From Haloechinothrix aidingensis (lineage in GTDB: Bacteria > Actinomycetota > Actinomycetes > Mycobacteriales > Pseudonocardiaceae): a stretch of DNA of 64,000 nt. Positions 37,038 to 45,735 of this stretch are shown here, one piece after another (positions within the stretch are counted from its first letter, which is position 1; each line of letters starts with the position of its first letter). The notes under the pieces were generated by a model. It was not told the origin of the DNA. It searched no databases and was given only the letters and a program-made list of their open reading frames with translations. Position numbers and translations under genes: made by a program. The stretch spans positions 186,001 through 250,000 of the forward strand of contig NZ_JACCKD010000007.1 of NCBI RefSeq assembly GCF_013450155.1, written 5' to 3'.

Positions 37038-39182
37038 ATGCCTTCCGCCACCGTCACCTGCCCCTTGTGCGAAGCGACCTGCGGACTGCGGGTCACGGTC
37101 GAGGGCGACCGGGTCACCGAGGCGCGGGGCGATCCCGAGGACGTGTTCTCGCACGGCTACGTGTGCCCGAAGGGCGCGTCCCTGCCGGCGCTGCACCACG
37201 ACCCGGACCGGCTGCGCACACCCCTGGTCCGCCGCGGCGGTTCCCTCGTCGAGGCCAGCTGGGAGGAGGCGTTCGCCGAGATCGACGCACGGCTGCGCCC
37301 GATCCTCGCCGAGCACGGACCGGACTCGGTGGCCGTGTACGCCGGGAACCCCGCCGTGCACAACCTGTCCACGGCGCTGTACGGGCCTGCGCTGTACAGG
37401 GCGATCGGGACGAAGAACTTCTACACCGCGGGCACTGTGGACCAGATCCCGAAGCACTTCTCCTCCGGCTACCTCTTCGGCCACCCGTTCAGCATCCCGG
37501 TGCCCGATGTGGACCGTACCCAGCACCTGCTCGTGCTCGGCGCGAACCCGCTCGTGTCCAACGGCAGCCTGATGACGGCACCGAACATCCGCAAGCGTCT
37601 CCGCGCGCTCGGCAAGCGGGGCGGCAAGCTCGTCGTGGTCGATCCGCGGCACACCCGCACCACCGAGATCGCCGACGAGCACCACGCCATCCGGCCGGGA
37701 ACCGACGCGCTGCTGCTGTTCGCGATGGTCAACGTGCTGTTCGCCGAAGGGCTCGCCGACCCGGGCGGGCTCGCTGAACACGTCAACGGGGTCACCGACG
37801 TGCGCGAGCTGGCCCAGCCGTTCACCCCGGAGGCGGTCGCCGGGCCGACCGGCATCGCCGCCGGGGAGATCCGCAGGATGGCCGTCGAGCTCGCCGGGGC
37901 CGAGTGCGCTGCCGTCTACGGCAGGATCGGCACCACCACCCAGTCGTTCGGGACCCTGGCCAGCTGGCTTGTGGACGTGCTCAACGTGCTCACCGGCAAC
38001 CTGGACCGCCCTGGCGGGGCGATGTTCCCGCAGCCGGCGGCGGCACCCCCGGCGAGCAGCCGCCCGTTCCGGCACGGCCGCTGGCACACCCGGGTGCGCG
38101 GCTTGCCGGAGGTGTTCGGCGAGGCGCCGGTGGCCACGCTGGCTGACGAGATCCGCACCCCCGGCGAGGGGCAGGTGCGCGCCCTGCTGACCGTCTGCGG
38201 CAACCCGGCCGTGAGCAGCCCGAACGCCGGCAAGCTCACCGAGGCGCTCGGTGAGCTGGACTTCATGGTGTCGCTGGACATCTACGTCAACGAGACCTCC
38301 CGGCACGCCGACGTGATCCTGCCGGGCCCGACGCCACTGGAGCGCCCGCACTACGACATCGCGCTGTACCAGCTCGCGGTGCGCAACGTGGCCAACTGGA
38401 CGCCTGCCGCGCTCGAGTCGGACCTGCCGCAGGAGTGGCGCACCATGCTGCGGCTGACGGGCATCGTTACCGGGCAGGGACCGGACGCCGACGTGGACGC
38501 CCTGGACGAGTTCGTGGCAGGCGACACGGCCAAGCGCAAGGGCGTGGACCCGTCAGCCGTCGCCGACCGGACGGGTCCGGAACGGATGCTGGACATCATG
38601 CTGCGATCGGGCCCGTACGACCTGACGCTGGCCGATCTGGAAGCCGCCCCGCACGGTGTCGATCTGGGTCCGCTGCGGCCCCGCGTCCCCGGGGTGCTGA
38701 ACACGGCCTCGGGGCGCATCGAGCTCGCTCCGGAGGAGATCACCAGCGATGTCCCCCGGCTGGCCGCCGAGCTGACCCGGCCGCGCAACGGGGAGATGGT
38801 GCTGATCGGCAGGCGGCACCTGAGCTCGAACAACTCGTGGATGCACAACCTGGAACCGCTGGTGCGCGGCAGCAACCGGTGCACGGCGCAGGTGCACCCG
38901 GACGACGCGGGCAGGCTGGGCCTGCGGGACGGCGGGCTGGCGACGATCAGCTCCCGCGCGGGGACGGTCGACGTCCGCGTGGAGGTCGCCACGGAGCTCT
39001 CGCCGGGGGTGGTCAGCATCCCGCATGGCTGGGGGCACGACGTGGACGGCGTGCGCGCCTCGGTGGCAACCGAGCACCCCGGGGTGAACTCCAACTTCCT
39101 CACCGACGAGCAGCTACTCGACGCGCTGTCCGGCACGGCGGTGCTCAACGGCATCCCGATCGAGGTGGCCCCCGCCGGGTGA
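37038..39182 (+). CDS. Molybdopterin-dependent oxidoreductase (formate dehydrogenase/BisC-like) with one [4Fe-4S] cluster
   Basis: 714 aa, DMSO-reductase superfamily. N-terminal cluster motif C-x2-C-x3-C (CPLCEATC, about 8-15) with the fourth Cys in YVCPKG. Mo-bisMGD-binding stretches follow: LLVLGANPLVSNG, VDPRHTRTTEIAD, GRIGTTTQSFG, TGNLDRPGGAMF, and a C-terminal molydop-binding domain (RRHLSSNNSWMHN ... PHGWGHD). No twin-arginine signal, so cytoplasmic. I see no Cys or SeCys at the usual metal-ligand site (VDQIPKHFSSGYLFG). No electron-transfer partner gene is adjacent. The substrate is unknown. Confidence 0.88.
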   Translation: MPSATVTCPLCEATCGLRVTVEGDRVTEARGDPEDVFSHGYVCPKGASLPALHHDPDRLRTPLVRRGGSLVEASWEEAFAEIDARLRPILAEHGPDSVAVYAGNPAVHNLSTALYGPALYRAIGTKNFYTAGTVDQIPKHFSSGYLFGHPFSIPVPDVDRTQHLLVLGANPLVSNGSLMTAPNIRKRLRALGKRGGKLVVVDPRHTRTTEIADEHHAIRPGTDALLLFAMVNVLFAEGLADPGGLAEHVNGVTDVRELAQPFTPEAVAGPTGIAAGEIRRMAVELAGAECAAVYGRIGTTTQSFGTLASWLVDVLNVLTGNLDRPGGAMFPQPAAAPPASSRPFRHGRWHTRVRGLPEVFGEAPVATLADEIRTPGEGQVRALLTVCGNPAVSSPNAGKLTEALGELDFMVSLDIYVNETSRHADVILPGPTPLERPHYDIALYQLAVRNVANWTPAALESDLPQEWRTMLRLTGIVTGQGPDADVDALDEFVAGDTAKRKGVDPSAVADRTGPERMLDIMLRSGPYDLTLADLEAAPHGVDLGPLRPRVPGVLNTASGRIELAPEEITSDVPRLAAELTRPRNGEMVLIGRRHLSSNNSWMHNLEPLVRGSNRCTAQVHPDDAGRLGLRDGGLATISSRAGTVDVRVEVATELSPGVVSIPHGWGHDVDGVRASVATEHPGVNSNFLTDEQLLDALSGTAVLNGIPIEVAPAG

Positions 39183-39204
39183 GGACGCGCAGGACAGTCA
39201 CGCC

Positions 39205-40101
39205 CTACCCGTGATAGCTGCTGAGGTCGCGGGGCACGACGCGGTTACGCAGCCTGCCGAGCCCGCTGATCTCGGTAACCACCTCATCACCCTGACGCAG
39301 GAATACCTGCGGATCGCGGGCATTGCCGACCCCGCTCGGCGTGCCAGTGAGGACCACGTCGCCGGCGTGCAGGGTCATCCCCCAGCTCAGCTCGGCGATG
39401 ATGCGCTCGAATCCGAACGCGACCTGCCGGGTCGAGGCCTCCTGTAACGTGACGCCGTTGACCGCGCAACGAACGGTCAGGTCGTACGGGTCCGCGATCT
39501 CGTCGGTCGTGGTGATCCATGGGCCGAGCGGCATGGTGCCGTCGACGCTCTTGCCCTTGAGCCACTGACCACCGTGCCTGCGTTGCAGGTCGCGTTGGGA
39601 CACGTCGTTGGCTACACATAGCCCGAAAACGTGCTCCCACGCGCGCTTCTCGGGGATGGAGCGGCCGGTCCTGCCGATCACGAGCGCGACCTCGGCTTCG
39701 TAGTCCCATTTTGTCGAGATCTCCGGGTCGTGCGCGAGGTCACCCTCAGGGCCGACGACGGTACCCGGTCCTTTGGTGAAGAACGTGGGGTGCTGCGGTC
39801 GCTCCGCCGGGTCCTGTCCCTCCCGCCTGCCACTGGACTCCTCGAAATGATCCCAGTAGTTCCAGCCGGTACACAGGATGTCTCGGTTGAACCAGCGAAG
39901 GGGTGCGCTCAAGCGCACCGCGTCGAGGGAGTGGCGCTCCGCGTACGCGAGATCCTTCCGGAGTGAGTCGAGCACCGTTGCTCCGCCTCGGACAATGTCG
40001 TCGAGCGTGGGTGTGGCGGCTGATAGCACGGCGACGGTATCGTCCTCCGCCACCGCGGCGAGCCGATCCTTGCCGCCGACGCGGACAGTAGCGAGCTTCA
40101 C
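39205..40101 (-). CDS. Fumarylacetoacetate hydrolase (FAH) family protein
   Basis: 298 aa. C-terminal FAH domain with the metal-binding Glu residues in KWDYEAEVALVIG and the EKRAWEHVFGLCVANDVSQRD motif, then LTGTPSGVGNARDP. Family members hydrolyse or decarboxylate 1,3-diketone acids at the end of aromatic pathways (fumarylpyruvate, 4-oxalocrotonate and similar). It is the last gene of the left operon, its start overlapping the Rid gene stop by 4 bases. The specific substrate is not determined. Confidence 0.9.
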   Translation of the reverse strand: MKLATVRVGGKDRLAAVAEDDTVAVLSAATPTLDDIVRGGATVLDSLRKDLAYAERHSLDAVRLSAPLRWFNRDILCTGWNYWDHFEESSGRREGQDPAERPQHPTFFTKGPGTVVGPEGDLAHDPEISTKWDYEAEVALVIGRTGRSIPEKRAWEHVFGLCVANDVSQRDLQRRHGGQWLKGKSVDGTMPLGPWITTTDEIADPYDLTVRCAVNGVTLQEASTRQVAFGFERIIAELSWGMTLHAGDVVLTGTPSGVGNARDPQVFLRQGDEVVTEISGLGRLRNRVVPRDLSSYHG

Positions 40102-40508
40102 GTCCGCTCCTCCTCTGGCAGCAGGGCGATCGCGTTGATCTCGATCAGGTAGTCCTCGTGCACGAACCCGGACACCTCGACCATCGTCGAGGCAGGCGCG
40201 ACGCCCGTGAAGTACTGCCTGCGCACGGCGTGGATGGCGGCGAAGTCCGCCATGTTGCGCACGTAGACGTCGACACGAGCGATATCGTCCACCGTGCCAC
40301 CGGCGGCTTTCACGGCCGCTTCGAGATTCTGGCAGACCTGGTGTGTCTGTGCGGTGATGTCACCGACGCCTGTGACATCACCGGTGGCGTCGCGGGCAGT
40401 CATTCCGGAGATGAACAGCAGGCGCCCCTGTGCGGGCACGGTAGTGGCCTGCGCGAAGTGTCCGTTCGGGACGGCCAGGTCGGGCGAGATGACCTCGTGC
40501 TTGGGCAT
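40098..40508 (-). CDS. Rid/YjgF/UK114-family protein lacking the RidA arginine
   Basis: 136 aa trimeric Rid fold. The C-terminal core VDVYVRNMADF and EINAIALL is clear. At the position of the catalytic Arg of RidA (the PAR-x2-VEV motif), this protein reads P-A-Ser107-T-M-VEV, so classical imine deaminase activity is unlikely. Such Rid subgroups often sit in catabolic operons and may act on enol/enamine or hydrolytic intermediates. Overlaps the FAH gene by 4 bases. Confidence 0.88.
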   Translation of the reverse strand: MPKHEVISPDLAVPNGHFAQATTVPAQGRLLFISGMTARDATGDVTGVGDITAQTHQVCQNLEAAVKAAGGTVDDIARVDVYVRNMADFAAIHAVRRQYFTGVAPASTMVEVSGFVHEDYLIEINAIALLPEEERT

Positions 40509-40516
40509 GCGTCCTC

Positions 40517-41059
40517 CTATCGGGCGTCTTCAGGACTGGAGTACCAGTCGGGCTGGGTCGGGTAGTGCGGGCCGTCGTAGACCTCGAGCAGGATCGACTC
40601 CTCCTCGGCGAGAGTCGGTCCGTGCATGCTGCCCTTGGGGTTCCAGTAGAAGCTGCCTTCGGTGAGCGTGAGGCCGGTGGGGACGTAGGTGTAACGGCCT
40701 TTCATGCAGAACATGAACTGGTTCGAGGCGTGCGAGTGGCGGGACGGGATGCCGGATCCCTTCTCGAAGCGGACCAGGGAGATCGACGCCCCCGTCTCGT
40801 CGTCGCGCCATAGCGGTTTGTGTGACAGGCCGGCCAGGGTCTTCTCTACCCACCCGAGGTCATCGGTCCGCAGCAGGATCTCTCGGAACCTGCCGAGCGC
40901 CCCTCCGTCCGGACCAGTCTCGACTTGTTCACGCGAGCGGTCGGGCGCCTCGCCGGAGTAACGCGCGGGCTCGGAGATGTTGTTGAGCCATTCCTCCACG
41001 GTGACGCCTTCCGGGCGCGGTGGCGGCGGCACGAGCCGTCCGGAGTTCGTGTCGATCAT
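40517..41059 (-). CDS. Cupin-domain protein, ring-cleavage dioxygenase-like
   Basis: 180 aa. A N-terminal helical region (about 1-70) precedes one cupin domain (about 85-170) with metal-ligand pattern IPSRHSHASNQFMF (His-x-His) and a second motif GSMHGP. The GSFYWNPKGSMHGP style resembles 2,4'-dihydroxyacetophenone dioxygenase-like cupins. Start ATG 41059 overlaps the stop of the bicupin gene by 4 bases. Dioxygenase function is inferred from fold and operon. Confidence 0.78.
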   Translation of the reverse strand: MIDTNSGRLVPPPPRPEGVTVEEWLNNISEPARYSGEAPDRSREQVETGPDGGALGRFREILLRTDDLGWVEKTLAGLSHKPLWRDDETGASISLVRFEKGSGIPSRHSHASNQFMFCMKGRYTYVPTGLTLTEGSFYWNPKGSMHGPTLAEEESILLEVYDGPHYPTQPDWYSSPEDAR

Positions 41060-41790
41060 CTGTTCTCTCCCAGGTACTTGAGTTCGATCAGGCGGCTGCG
41101 GTAGCGGGTCGGGCCCGCGTTGACGAGGGTCTGGACATCGCCAGGCACCCGGTAGCGCACCGATCCGGACGCCTCTGTCTCGACCGTCCCGGAACCGGCG
41201 AGAGTGTCGGTGCGGGTATCGGAACCGTCCAGGGTGACCACGACGTGCGGGTTCCGGTGGCGATGCCAGGTCAGCGTCGCGCCAGGGTCGAGCACGATCT
41301 CCCACGCCCGCACCAGGTCGGTCTCGAACACGATGTGGTGACCGACCGGTCCGGTCTTGGTCTCCTCGCCCTGTGGGGTGTGAACCAGCTCTGGCGCCGG
41401 TGGCGCCGGCTCGGGCACGAGCGCGGGTTCGACGTCGCCGAGTACGTCTTCGCCGATGTCGCGTAGCTCGATAAGCCGGTTGCGGTACGGGGTTGGGCCG
41501 ATGTTCGTGAGCATGTGCACCGGCGAGGTGGGCCGAAAGATCACGCCACCGACGTGCTCACTGATGTACCGGGGCGGTGCGCCATCGAACCAGTCCATCC
41601 GTCCGGGTGAAGCCTCGATGTTCACCACGAGGTAGGGGTTGTGGTGAAGGTGCCACGGCTGCGAACCGCCGGGGTCGAGAGCGACCTCCCAGATGCGCAC
41701 TCGGCGATTCTCGAGAAGCATCGTCTGACCGATCTCGGCCAGTACGACAGGTGTCCCGTCCGGGCTGTACACGGTGGCTCCCGCTGTCAT
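41056..41790 (-). CDS. Bicupin protein with duplicated domains
   Basis: 244 aa made of two similar cupin halves joined by a Pro-rich linker (about 118-135). Each half has a matching metal region (WHLHHNPYLVV and WHRHRNPHVVV) and a matching tail (NIGPTPYRNRLIELRDIGE and NAGPTRYRSRLIELKYLGE). The pattern points to internal duplication, with both His-rich sites kept. It may be a ring-cleavage dioxygenase or a binding protein. It overlaps both neighbouring operon genes by 4 bases. Confidence 0.78.
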   Translation of the reverse strand: MTAGATVYSPDGTPVVLAEIGQTMLLENRRVRIWEVALDPGGSQPWHLHHNPYLVVNIEASPGRMDWFDGAPPRYISEHVGGVIFRPTSPVHMLTNIGPTPYRNRLIELRDIGEDVLGDVEPALVPEPAPPAPELVHTPQGEETKTGPVGHHIVFETDLVRAWEIVLDPGATLTWHRHRNPHVVVTLDGSDTRTDTLAGSGTVETEASGSVRYRVPGDVQTLVNAGPTRYRSRLIELKYLGENR

Positions 41791-43397
41791 ATCAGTGCTC
41801 CTTGTCTGGCCGGAACCCGGCCGATGATCCGTGCGTAGGCTTCGGCGACGGGATCGTTCTCCGGCGCTGCCGGGTCGAACGGCACGACCGCCGCGATATG
41901 CCCATCCGGACGGACGAGGATCGCGGTGTCCACAGGCACGCCGATCCGGCTGGTAGCGTGCTCCCCCGGGTCGAACAGGGCCCGGTCCCGCAGACCGGAA
42001 TCGAGCGGGGTGTCCCAGCGACTGACCAGGTAACGCCGGAGGCCCGGTTCGTCGTCGACGGGCAGCCTCGGGCGGCGGCGCGCGTCAGTGAAGTACAGTG
42101 CGACGAACGAGTCGGCGCACAGATCGTGGACATTGCTCTCGCCGTGCTGGCCGAACAACCGCACATCCGGGATCCGGTCCCCGGCGTGGGCCGGGCGCGG
42201 CGCGTCACCGGTCGCGATCATTGACCAGTCACCGGTGCCGTCGACATCCAGCCGCACGCCGAGCAGGGAACGCGTAACCGCCACACCCCAGCCGCCACCG
42301 GCCATGGCAGCGACGCCGCCATCGCGACGGTCCATGTAGGCGCGGGCGGCCTCGGCCATCTCGCCGGAGCCGCGGATCGCCACGGGGGCCTGCTCGCGCT
42401 CGTACCCGTCCAGTAGTGACTCATCCGCCCAGCCCCGCAGCACCCACGCCAGGCGCCAGGGCAGGTTGGATGTGTCGAGCACGCCGGTGTTCAGGCCAAG
42501 CGCCCACATCGGGGTGATCAGGTGCGCCGCGTCCCCCATGAGGAATACCCGGCCGTCCCGCCAACGGTCAGCGACCCGATGGTGCACCGGGTAGATGTTG
42601 GTACCGAGCACATGCAGACCGTCGACGTCACCGATGAAGCGCTTAGCCTTGGCGACGAGTTCGTCCCTGTCCGGTTCCGGCCGCCCCGGTTCGAGCGGGT
42701 AGAGGAAGCGCCAGCAGTGCGGCTGGCGCACCAGGATCATCCACTCGAACGGGTCGCCGAAGTAGGCGAGGTAGGGGTAGTCACGCGGGTTGGCCACATC
42801 GAGGTCCACCTCGAGGTCAACGAGCATGTACCGCTGAGCGAGGGTGTGGCCGTCGACCGTGATGCCCAGCTGCTCGCGAGTCTGCGACCGGCCGCCGTCG
42901 CAGGCCAGCAGGTAGCGCGCTGCTACGCGGTGCTCGCCCTCTGGGGTGTCCAGTACGAGCTCGACGTGCTCGTCGTGCTGGGTAAACCCGACCATCCTGT
43001 GGCTCATGTGCAGGACACCGGGCGCCAGGCGCTCCAGCCTGGCGCGCAGCACCGGCTCGAGGTGGTGCTGCGGGATGTTGACGACGAACGGGTACCGAGT
43101 GTCGCCTGCCAGCGTGCCGGTGAGCACGCTGTCGCGGGAAGTTCCGGTCGCCCGGTCCAGGTCACCGATCTCGTCGATGCGCAGCGAGGCGCGCAGCACC
43201 GCGTCCACGGCGCAGTAACGGTGCAGCACCTCGAGCGTGCGGGTCAGTACCGTGCCTGCCTTGGTGTCCATGGAAAGCGTCTGGTCCTCCTCGAACACCA
43301 CGACCGAGATCCCGTGGTGCACGAGGCCGAGCGCAGTGATCAGCCCGATTGGGCCGCCACCGACCACGGCGACGGGCAGCGCGTCCGGCGCCGTCAT
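41787..43397 (-). CDS. FAD-dependent aromatic-ring monooxygenase (MhpA/PHBH-like)
   Basis: 536 aa group A flavin monooxygenase. FAD motif VVGGGPIGLITALGL (G13-x-G15-x2-G18), the DG fingerprint in YLLACDGGRSQTREQLGI, and the second FAD motif FLMGDAAHLITPMWALGLN near residue 287; the usual PPxGGxGxN loop is altered to TPMWALGLN. A C-terminal thioredoxin-like region follows, as in MhpA and PheA. It hydroxylates an aromatic or heteroaromatic ring with NAD(P)H. It overlaps genes on both sides by 4 bases. Confidence 0.88.
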   Translation of the reverse strand: MTAPDALPVAVVGGGPIGLITALGLVHHGISVVVFEEDQTLSMDTKAGTVLTRTLEVLHRYCAVDAVLRASLRIDEIGDLDRATGTSRDSVLTGTLAGDTRYPFVVNIPQHHLEPVLRARLERLAPGVLHMSHRMVGFTQHDEHVELVLDTPEGEHRVAARYLLACDGGRSQTREQLGITVDGHTLAQRYMLVDLEVDLDVANPRDYPYLAYFGDPFEWMILVRQPHCWRFLYPLEPGRPEPDRDELVAKAKRFIGDVDGLHVLGTNIYPVHHRVADRWRDGRVFLMGDAAHLITPMWALGLNTGVLDTSNLPWRLAWVLRGWADESLLDGYEREQAPVAIRGSGEMAEAARAYMDRRDGGVAAMAGGGWGVAVTRSLLGVRLDVDGTGDWSMIATGDAPRPAHAGDRIPDVRLFGQHGESNVHDLCADSFVALYFTDARRRPRLPVDDEPGLRRYLVSRWDTPLDSGLRDRALFDPGEHATSRIGVPVDTAILVRPDGHIAAVVPFDPAAPENDPVAEAYARIIGRVPARQGALI

Positions 43398-44131
43398 GCG
43401 ACCGTCTCCTCCGCGAAGGCGCGCTCGCGGGTCAGCGTCGACCCGGTCATCGTCGCTGCGTCGGACAGCAGGAACAGCAGGCAGCCGACCACGTCGTCCG
43501 GTTCACCGATGCCGGTCGTGGCCGACCAGTACTCACGTTCACCTCCCGCCGGGTTCGCCGCACGGAACTGTGCAGTGTCGACCACACCGGGAAAGATCGT
43601 GTTGACCCGCACCCGGTAGTCGGCAACCTCGGCCGCCAGTGACTTGGCGTAGGAGATCAGCGCGCCCTTGCTCGCCGCGTACGCCGACGCCTGGGCGCGT
43701 CCGGAGTGCGCCAAACCGGACGAGAACACCACGATGCTGCCGGACCTGCGGGCGATCATGCCCGGCAGCACCGCCTGGCTGCACCAGACGACACCGTCCA
43801 GATTCACCGCGAGGGTCCGCCGCCACGCGCGGGGATCCATGCCGGCCACGTCGCAACGCGGCTGCACGGCGGCACCGGCCACGAGCGCGTCGATGCGGCC
43901 ATGCCGGGCGACCACCGCTTCGACCGCCTCGACGACCGCGTCCCGGTCGGATACATCGACTTGAACTTGCTCGACCCGATCGAGCCCGGCGAGGTCCTCG
44001 CTGGGGGCGATGTCGAATACGACAGCATTGCCACCGCGTTCGGCGAAGGCGCGAGCGGTCGCGCCACCGATCCCGCTCGCCCCTCCGGTCACGAGGAGCA
44101 CGTCGTCGCGGGCGTCGAAGCTGGATTTCAT
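43394..44131 (-). CDS. Short-chain dehydrogenase/reductase
   Basis: 245 aa classical SDR. TGGASGIGGATARAFAERGG at the N terminus, an acidic residue at the end of strand 2 (VVFDIAP) favouring NAD over NADP, catalytic Ser in FSSGLAHS and YAASKGALISYAKSLA (Y-x3-K). The C terminus is slightly unusual, ending LTRERAFAEETVA without the common DGG pattern. Probably a dihydrodiol or alcohol dehydrogenase of the pathway. It overlaps the monooxygenase start by 4 bases. Confidence 0.88.
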   Translation of the reverse strand: MKSSFDARDDVLLVTGGASGIGGATARAFAERGGNAVVFDIAPSEDLAGLDRVEQVQVDVSDRDAVVEAVEAVVARHGRIDALVAGAAVQPRCDVAGMDPRAWRRTLAVNLDGVVWCSQAVLPGMIARRSGSIVVFSSGLAHSGRAQASAYAASKGALISYAKSLAAEVADYRVRVNTIFPGVVDTAQFRAANPAGGEREYWSATTGIGEPDDVVGCLLFLLSDAATMTGSTLTRERAFAEETVA

Positions 44132-44154
44132 GGTGTCTCTCCTGCTGGTCGGGG

Positions 44155-45735
44155 TCAGCGGCGGCGGGTGATGAGTCGCTGGGCCACCAGATGCCCGGAC
44201 GCCCCGGCGAGGCCGGGCCCGGGGTGGGTGGAGGAGCCGATGTGCCACAGCCCGCGCACCGGGGTGGCATGGCTGCCGCAGGCGGGGGTGGGGCGCCAGA
44301 AGAAGTTCTGGTCGAGTTCAGCGGAGCCGCCGTAGGGGTCACCGTGTACCGCGTTGACGTTGTGCGCGGCCAGGTCTACTGGCGTGATGACATCGATCGC
44401 ACGCACCCGGTCGCCCAGCCCGGGAGCGTGCGAGGCGACCCTGTCGAGGACGCGGCGCGCGTAGCTTCCGGCCAGTTCGCGCGTCCACCCGTCGCCGGTG
44501 TCGAGCTCGCCCGCGGCGTCGCCGGTCGGGGCGAACGGCACCTCCTGCAACTGGAGCCACAGCGCCGCGGCGCCCTCGGGCACGCGCGTCGAGTCGAGCA
44601 CATGCTGCTGACCGACCACCACGGTGGGTGTCGCCGGAAGCATGCCCGCCTCGGCCTGCGCGCATGCGATACCGGTGCTCGCCGCCCCGTCGGACAGGTG
44701 GATGAGCGGCACACGCCCGAGGTCCGGTTCGCGCCACGCCGGTGGTTCGGACAGCGCGACGTGGATCTGCGCTGCCCCGCGTCCATAGCGATACCTGGCG
44801 GCCTCGTCTTCGAAGCGGGCCGGCACGGACCCGGTCGGCAGCAGGTCACGCACCAATGCGGTCGGTGTGCACGAGGCCAGCACTGCGCGGCGGGCGCGGA
44901 TGGTGCGCCCCCCGGCGACCACGCCCGTGGCGCGTTCCCGGTAGACGAGCACGCGCTCGACTTCGGCACCGGTCCGCACATCGACTCCGAGCTCGGCGAA
45001 CATCTTGCCGAACGCGTCGACCAGCCGGGCCGACCCGCCCGCGACGACGGGCAGGCCGAAACCGTGCATCGTGGCGGCGAGGACCGGGATCATCATCCCG
45101 CCGGAGGCGTGGTCCGGTGAGAGGCCTGCGTGCAGCAGCCAGGGCGTCCACAGGTGGTCGACCTCGTCACCGACGAAGTCGCGCCGGCAATAGGCGCGAC
45201 CGCTGGTGACAGCGTCCCGCGACAGCCGTGCCAGTCCCGGACGACCGGCGGCACGTGCGAGCCGCAGCGCCCGCCGCACGAGCCGTGGCGACCACAGCTC
45301 ACTGCCGAGGAGCGCGCCGAACGGCTCGGCGATCCTGGCGAACGCGCCCAGCGCCGCCAGGTAGGTCTCGCGATCGCGATCGTGCGCGAACAGCGCCGCG
45401 GTGCGTTCGGGGTCGCGGTGGGCGAGCGTGACATGCCCGTCGCCGGCGACGCTCGCGGTTACGCAGTCATCGGTGTTGCGATACTCCAGCCCGAAGCGGT
45501 GCAGATCGTCACCGAGCGCGGCGTACGCCGGTCCGGATACGAACAGGGGATGCCACGAGGAGTAGGTGTCGTGGCGGTATCCAGGAAGCGTTCGCTCCTC
45601 GGTAGCGATGAACCCGCCGAGGGTGTCGTTGCGCTCGACAAGGGCCACGGACCAGCCCGCCTTGCCGAGTTCTGCGGCAGCCACAAGGCCATTGATGCCG
45701 GAACCGATGATGACAGCGTCCACCTCGTCGCTCAT
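44155..45735 (-). CDS. Phytoene-desaturase-like FAD/NAD(P) oxidoreductase
   Basis: 526 aa flavoprotein of the carotenoid-desaturase/retinol-saturase-like superfamily. Dinucleotide motif VIIGSGINGLVAAAELGKAG at 8-27, then NDTLGGFIATEE; the central IPVLAATMHGFGLPVVAGGS and the C-terminal HIGSSTHPGPGLAGASGHLV close the FAD site. In a catabolic operon it may desaturate or isomerise a ring intermediate. It overlaps the Ldh2 gene by 4 bases and is followed by the SDR after a 23-base gap. Confidence 0.82.
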   Translation of the reverse strand: MSDEVDAVIIGSGINGLVAAAELGKAGWSVALVERNDTLGGFIATEERTLPGYRHDTYSSWHPLFVSGPAYAALGDDLHRFGLEYRNTDDCVTASVAGDGHVTLAHRDPERTAALFAHDRDRETYLAALGAFARIAEPFGALLGSELWSPRLVRRALRLARAAGRPGLARLSRDAVTSGRAYCRRDFVGDEVDHLWTPWLLHAGLSPDHASGGMMIPVLAATMHGFGLPVVAGGSARLVDAFGKMFAELGVDVRTGAEVERVLVYRERATGVVAGGRTIRARRAVLASCTPTALVRDLLPTGSVPARFEDEAARYRYGRGAAQIHVALSEPPAWREPDLGRVPLIHLSDGAASTGIACAQAEAGMLPATPTVVVGQQHVLDSTRVPEGAAALWLQLQEVPFAPTGDAAGELDTGDGWTRELAGSYARRVLDRVASHAPGLGDRVRAIDVITPVDLAAHNVNAVHGDPYGGSAELDQNFFWRPTPACGSHATPVRGLWHIGSSTHPGPGLAGASGHLVAQRLITRRR

